Shown here: piece by piece, positions 61,277 to 64,000 of the stretch
Position numbering within the stretch: position 1 is the stretch's first letter
How the letters are laid out: every line of letters starts with the position of its first letter
Assembly: GCA_911728455.2 (NCBI GenBank)
Contig: OU452231.1
Coordinates: 14,341,838 to 14,405,837, forward strand
Source of the DNA: Marthasterias glacialis
Taxonomy: Eukaryota > Echinodermata > Asteroidea > Forcipulatida > Asteriidae
Direction: 5' to 3'
DNA length: 64,000 bases
Notes under the pieces: model-generated
What the model saw: the letters and a program-made list of their open reading frames with translations, nothing else
Told to the model about the DNA's origin: nothing
Databases searched by the model: none
Made by a program: the position numbers and the translations under genes

Positions 61277-61770
61277 GAAAGCCCAATCGTGCCACGGAAG
61301 TATATATAATCAGCTGGAATATAATCCGTTACATTACGAATTAATAATCCGTTATTACGAATTACTAATTCGTAATAACGATTATTTAATTCGTTATAAC
61401 GAATTATTTATTTCGTAATAAAGTCACAGTCGTATGACACACGACACAAGCACGTCTGCCGCGTCTATTATAGATCGGGTACGTGCTTAGTTTCTACTAA
61501 TTCGTTAAAACGAATTATTAACTCGTAATAACGAATTATTAATTCGTTGTAACAAATTATTCATTCGTAATAACGAATTTTTAATTCGTAATAACGAATT
61601 TTTAATTCGTAAAAACGAATTATTAATTCGTAATAACGAATTATTTATTTCGTAAAAAAGGAATTATTAATTCGTAATACCGAATTAGTTATTCGTTATT
61701 ACGAATAACTAATTTGTTATAACGGCTTAATAATTCGTAATAACGGATTAATTGGCACGATTGGGCTTTC
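61277..61770. mobile_element. 18-bp-TIR element filled with short palindromic repeats
   Basis: GAAAGCCCAATCGTGCCA (61277-61294) and its exact inverse TGGCACGATTGGGCTTTC (61753-61770) bound the element. Most of the inside is repeated TTCGTAATAACGAATTATTAA-like units, themselves palindromic, with one unique patch at about 61420-61500. Confidence 0.85.
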
Positions 61771-63469
61771 ATAACATAGAAATAGGAGATGATTCATTTA
61801 TATTCTCTCCATTGTCTACCATAGAGTTTCTATGGTTTTACCATGTGAACTTACTCTTCCTTGTGCATTAACAACAAAGCCGTTAATTTACTCAGGGTTG
61901 AAAGGATGAATTTTACTAGACACACTCAAACGAATAAATGTAAAGTGCCCACAAAAAAATATGGTTTGCATAGCTTTATGTATAAGTAAATGAAAAGTTG
62001 CGAAGATTGAGCTCAAAATGTATTTAGTGATTCAAAAACGTCAATTATTATTCTTCAATAACATCTCAATAATATCTTTTAAAATTTATTATTAAATTTT
62101 CAAAACGTTATTTCCGGACAAATGCTCCGAAGAGCCGAAAGGGAATTTCACGAAGTTGTGTTTAAAATGGTTCAATAAAGTTATTTTGTTTTGAATCATT
62201 AATTTTTAATTTTGTGAAACGTTTCCGGACAAATACTCTGAAGAGCCTATAGAAGGGCTAAAATCCCCAGGTGGGATTTGGTGAAGTTGTGTTCAAAATT
62301 AGTCATAAATTATTCAATAATTTGAGTTATAATATAAGAAAAGTAGTCATAAAAAAACTCAATAACGCATCGAATTATTGGGTCGGCATGAGATAGACGG
62401 CCCAGGGCCAATCTATGGTCTCATTTTCCCCATTAACACACACTCAAATTTACGCATTTTACCCGAACTTTAATCAAACTTTCTTTATAGATGTTATTGC
62501 ATTAAATTTTGTTTTTGTACTCAAATAATTTCGTTCTTCTTTTCATTTAGGTTCGTTTTAGTCATTCGTTTTCATTTATAAGCATTCAAGACTAAGTTTT
62601 CACCATTCTTCAGTTGGATTGACATTGAATTGTTGACAGCCTCAATTGCGTCTGGCTTTTGCGAAATTTAATAATCTTACTTGACCAGAGAATGCTAAAC
62701 TGTGAAATGCGAAAATGAACAACTAATTTGACTGGGATGCTCATGCAACGGAGCAATAATTTTAAAACAAAACTGTAATAAAATATGTGTTTAATTGAAT
62801 GAGTCCTAGAAATAGGCCGGGAAAACCTATATCATGAATGAATTTTCAGTCACATTTTTTTTCAAAAATATTGAGAAGAAGTTACCACTTTGATTAAATT
62901 TATTGAAAATCGGTTATTGCATGTAATTCAAGTAATTCAGAGCAATTTTTAAGCTTTTTTAATACAATTATTTTGTCTCAAAATAAATGTAAAATAACTT
63001 CAAAAGAACGAATATTGTATAAATACTCTGCGTCTGAACCATCATGGCCATATCCCGGGCTTTAAAATAAACCACTATAAAAATAGCATAATAATATTGT
63101 TGTTTTTTATTGAGGTCGTTTCATAAGAATGAAAGTGTTGTCGGATGAGCAAAGCGAAGGAGCATGAAAATCTACTTTCTTTTCGAGCTACAGACATTGA
63201 TTTGATTGATAATATCTGTATACAGGTCTTCCCTGTCAATTTCGTCAAAAAAAAGGGCCATTCTATTTCAGTTTTTTTCTTTATTTGCTTATGTCTATAT
63301 TTCTCTGATTCTTTATTTCCTTGTCTTAAAGTTTATCTCTTTGGGTTTTTTTTCTTGACGTTTTTGTTTCTTTACTTTTTGCTTTGTTTGAGTTCTTGAT
63401 TTCTGTGTTTCTTTGTTTCTTTATTTGTGTATTTATTTATTTCATTTATTGCGCGACCAGTGTTTACAC
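61771..63469. other. Non-coding stretch, no gene recognised
   Basis: AT-rich. A diverged direct repeat starts with TTTCCGGACAAAT at about 62111 and 62222. The frame 63145-63399 is a Phe/Leu-rich artefact of T-rich DNA. Confidence 0.4.
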
Positions 63470-63880
63470 GTAACCAAGTGCGTGATCGCGGTCGTCTGGC
63501 CCAAACGTTCCGTCGTACAGTCGTACAACTAGTACTTACACATCATGAACAAAATTATGTTCCTTGTGTAGAACTTGCTGGAACGGTCCTTTATTCAGCC
63601 ATTCAAAGGTCTCTGGTGCAAACTCTAAAATATTTTTCACAGGTTTTGAGAAAGAAAAGCCTTGATCTAATAAACAAATGCAACAATCATCATGTACCGT
63701 ATCATACCGCACTTTCCTATGGAGGACGTCGTGTTTGTTTACATTTAATACCCACCACAGGTCACGTGATGTTGGTCGCGCAATCGGTCCGCTAAGACGT
63801 GGGGGCGGGGGCGGAAGGGATATTGCTCAACTTGCAATGTCGTTGGGGTACACTCCATTTTTACAGAGGTAATGGCGGCC
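63470..63880. repeat. Interspersed repeat family A, copy
   Basis: Collinear with 17960-18200 and then with 1-130 (CCGCACTTTCCTATGGAGGA ... GGTCACGTGATGTTGGTCGC). The 122-codon frame here is not conserved in the other copies, so I do not call it a gene. Confidence 0.65.
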
Positions 63881-64000
63881 TTTAACCCTTAAGATAGACA
63901 GATAATATTTTTGCAATTAAGTAAAATAAGAAACACCTCACCAAGAAAATGAGAAAATGACAGGGGACAACGTTAAACTGGGGAGCAACGACCAAACAAA

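Overview
This window looks like nuclear DNA of a marine invertebrate deuterostome, most likely an echinoderm. The evidence is intron-bearing genes with GT/AG borders, AT-rich non-coding DNA packed with palindromic MITEs and foldback elements, a tRNA-derived SINE of the kind common in sea urchins and relatives, non-LTR retrotransposon debris, and an animal-type polyketide synthase. The species cannot be named from the sequence alone. There is no operon, CRISPR array, rRNA gene or intact tRNA gene.

Two protein-coding genes can be reconstructed in full, and they converge. (1) Plus strand, coding 26958-34898: a 2,416-residue iterative type I polyketide synthase, KS-AT-DH-MT-ER-KR-ACP with no thioesterase. 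Almost all of it lies in one exon of about 6.9 kb, with a 40-nt coding exon before it and an ACP exon after it. A TATA box at 19463 and an ATG-free leader exon (19496-19683) suggest that the promoter lies 7 kb upstream, across an intron full of transposons. (2) Minus strand, coding 52473-38683: an 11-exon, 790-residue membrane-anchored serine protease with the order signal peptide, S1 chymotrypsin-like domain, LDLa, PAN/apple-like, CUB, CUB, Ser/Thr stalk, transmembrane helix, short cytoplasmic tail. All eleven exons join in frame at canonical splice sites. I do not recognise this domain order from a named family.

The left 19 kb (1-19400) holds no gene I can support. It contains three head-to-tail MITEs (840-1288), a decayed LINE (3466-4205), a tandem duplication of about 1.5 kb (9478-12211), a three-copy local repeat (13141-19110) and a near-perfect 75-bp-arm hairpin beside a TAC microsatellite (14119-14413). 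The first PKS intron (19.7-26.9 kb) carries four copies of a non-autonomous, TTAA-flanked piggyBac-like family. A fifth, complete copy sits in a protease intron (49530-50452). Together the copies carry five perfect GTTGCCATGGCAAC palindromes, which match the RFX X-box.

The 3.8 kb between the two genes has microsatellites, a SINE and a foldback element. The protease introns carry a homogeneous 12-bp minisatellite and several MITEs. The right end (56.4-61.8 kb) is a series of inverted-repeat elements: nested ones at 56398-57455, a pair at 57490-58773, a 2-kb long-TIR element at 59191-61257, and an element with 18-bp termini filled with short palindromic repeats at 61277-61770. One interspersed family recurs at both window ends and in between. 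The PKS would make a small-molecule polyketide in the cytosol and the protease would act at the cell surface. Nothing in the sequence links the two functionally.
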